From: Kiritimatiellia bacterium
Lineage (GTDB): Bacteria > Verrucomicrobiota > Kiritimatiellia > CAIQIC01 > Lenti-01
Assembly (NCBI GenBank): GCA_018432565.1
Contig: JAHDSS010000222.1
Coordinates: 1-5,140, forward strand
DNA length: 5,140 bases
Reading direction: 5' to 3'
The position numbers were made by a program, and so were the translations under genes. Within the stretch, counting starts at the first letter, position 1, and every line of letters begins with the position of its first letter. Shown one piece after another: positions 4,793 through 5,140 of this stretch. The notes under the pieces were generated by a model. The model was not told where the DNA came from and did not search any database. It saw only the letters and a program-made list of their open reading frames with translations.

Positions 4793-5140
4793 ATGATCGC
4801 CCTGATGGCCTGTACCGCCCTGCTGCTGGCAGGATATTTCACCTATTCCCGCGTGGTGGACCGCCTGTTCGGCCCGGATGTCCACCGCCCCACGCCGGCC
4901 CTCTCGTGCCCCGACGGCGTGGATACCCTGCCCATGCCCACCTGGAAGGTCTTTCTGATCCAGCTGCTGGACATCGCCGGCATCGGCCCGATTTTCGGCC
5001 CGATCCTCGGCGCCCTCTACGGCCCCGTCGCCCTGGTCTGGATCGTCCTGGGCACCCTCTTCGCCGGCGGCGTCCACGACTATTTCAGCGGCATGCTGTC
5101 TGTCCGCCACGACGGCGCTTCGCTGCCGGAAGTGGTCGGC
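4793..5140 (+). CDS. CstA-family carbon starvation transporter, N-terminal part only
   Basis: The first 116 codons are present and the gene runs off the window. The protein opens with a membrane helix (residues 2-17) and then 'RPTPALSCPDGVDTLPMPTWKVF' (32-54), the conserved CstA signature in which RPTPA...DGVD...P precedes the transmembrane core. Next come 'IAGIGPIFGPILGALYGPVALVWIVLGTLFAGGVHDYFSGMLSVRHDG' features (61-108), including the family's GxGPIxGP and GxVHD motifs. CstA proteins (with E. coli CstA and BtsT as studied members) are inner-membrane carriers linked to peptide or pyruvate uptake under carbon limitation. The 'TWKVFLIQLLDIAG' and 'HDYFSGMLSVR' wording matches the shorter CstA type common in Bacteroidetes and PVC bacteria rather than the roughly 700-residue enteric form; the total length cannot be seen. 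The start is supported by GGAG seven bases upstream. Substrate is inferred from the family only. Confidence 0.92.
   Translation, partial: MIALMACTALLLAGYFTYSRVVDRLFGPDVHRPTPALSCPDGVDTLPMPTWKVFLIQLLDIAGIGPIFGPILGALYGPVALVWIVLGTLFAGGVHDYFSGMLSVRHDGASLPEVVG

Noticed and set aside
4593..4796. A 67-codon plus-strand open frame in the spacer before the CstA-family gene
   Set aside because: It is made largely of the dispersed repeat and hairpin sequence, has no ribosome site and overlaps the real start.

Overview
The window is a GC-rich bacterial chromosomal segment. It holds four confidently recognised protein families, one small unrecognised membrane protein and one large unrecognised protein that reads as a tandem kinase fold. 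No rRNA, tRNA, CRISPR array, transposase or phage gene is visible. The lineage cannot be fixed from sequence alone. The strong C bias at third codon positions, the short-type CstA protein, and intergenic palindromes of the 'cgccttcgcc-gaggctatggcggg' and 'TGTCATCCCGAGCGGAGTCG' kinds suggest an environmental lineage such as Kiritimatiellota/Verrucomicrobiota or a neighbouring PVC group. That assignment is tentative.

Layout. (1) Positions 1-340 (+) are the 3' end of a membrane-anchored family 2 glycosyltransferase. It overlaps by one base (TGATG) a CPBP/CAAX-type intramembrane protease at 340-1152 (+), so the two are probably one translationally coupled operon. (2) Positions 1153-1374 are intergenic and hold three back-to-back stem-loops, of REP-like or structured-RNA character. 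(3) Positions 1375-1779 (-) encode a 134-residue membrane protein. It is divergent from a YitT-family membrane protein (2019-2870, +). The 239-bp divergent region carries a good sigma-70-like promoter for the YitT gene and a run of 13 C residues just upstream of it. (4) Positions 2887-4560 (-), convergent with the YitT gene, encode a 557-residue protein made of two related halves. Each half carries kinase-fold landmarks. The first keeps most catalytic residues and the second has lost them. (5) Positions 4561-4792 are intergenic and hold a copy of a widespread dispersed palindromic repeat plus a long stem-loop. They precede (6) the 5' end of a CstA-family transporter gene (4793 to beyond the window end, +).

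How the genes work together. Only the glycosyltransferase-CPBP pair has operon-grade linkage. The other genes sit as single units in alternating orientation with their own intergenic signals, so shared pathways cannot be claimed. The most unusual item is the tandem kinase/pseudokinase-like protein. It carries an Asp-x-Lys-Pro-x-His catalytic-loop variant in which His replaces the usual metal-binding Asn.
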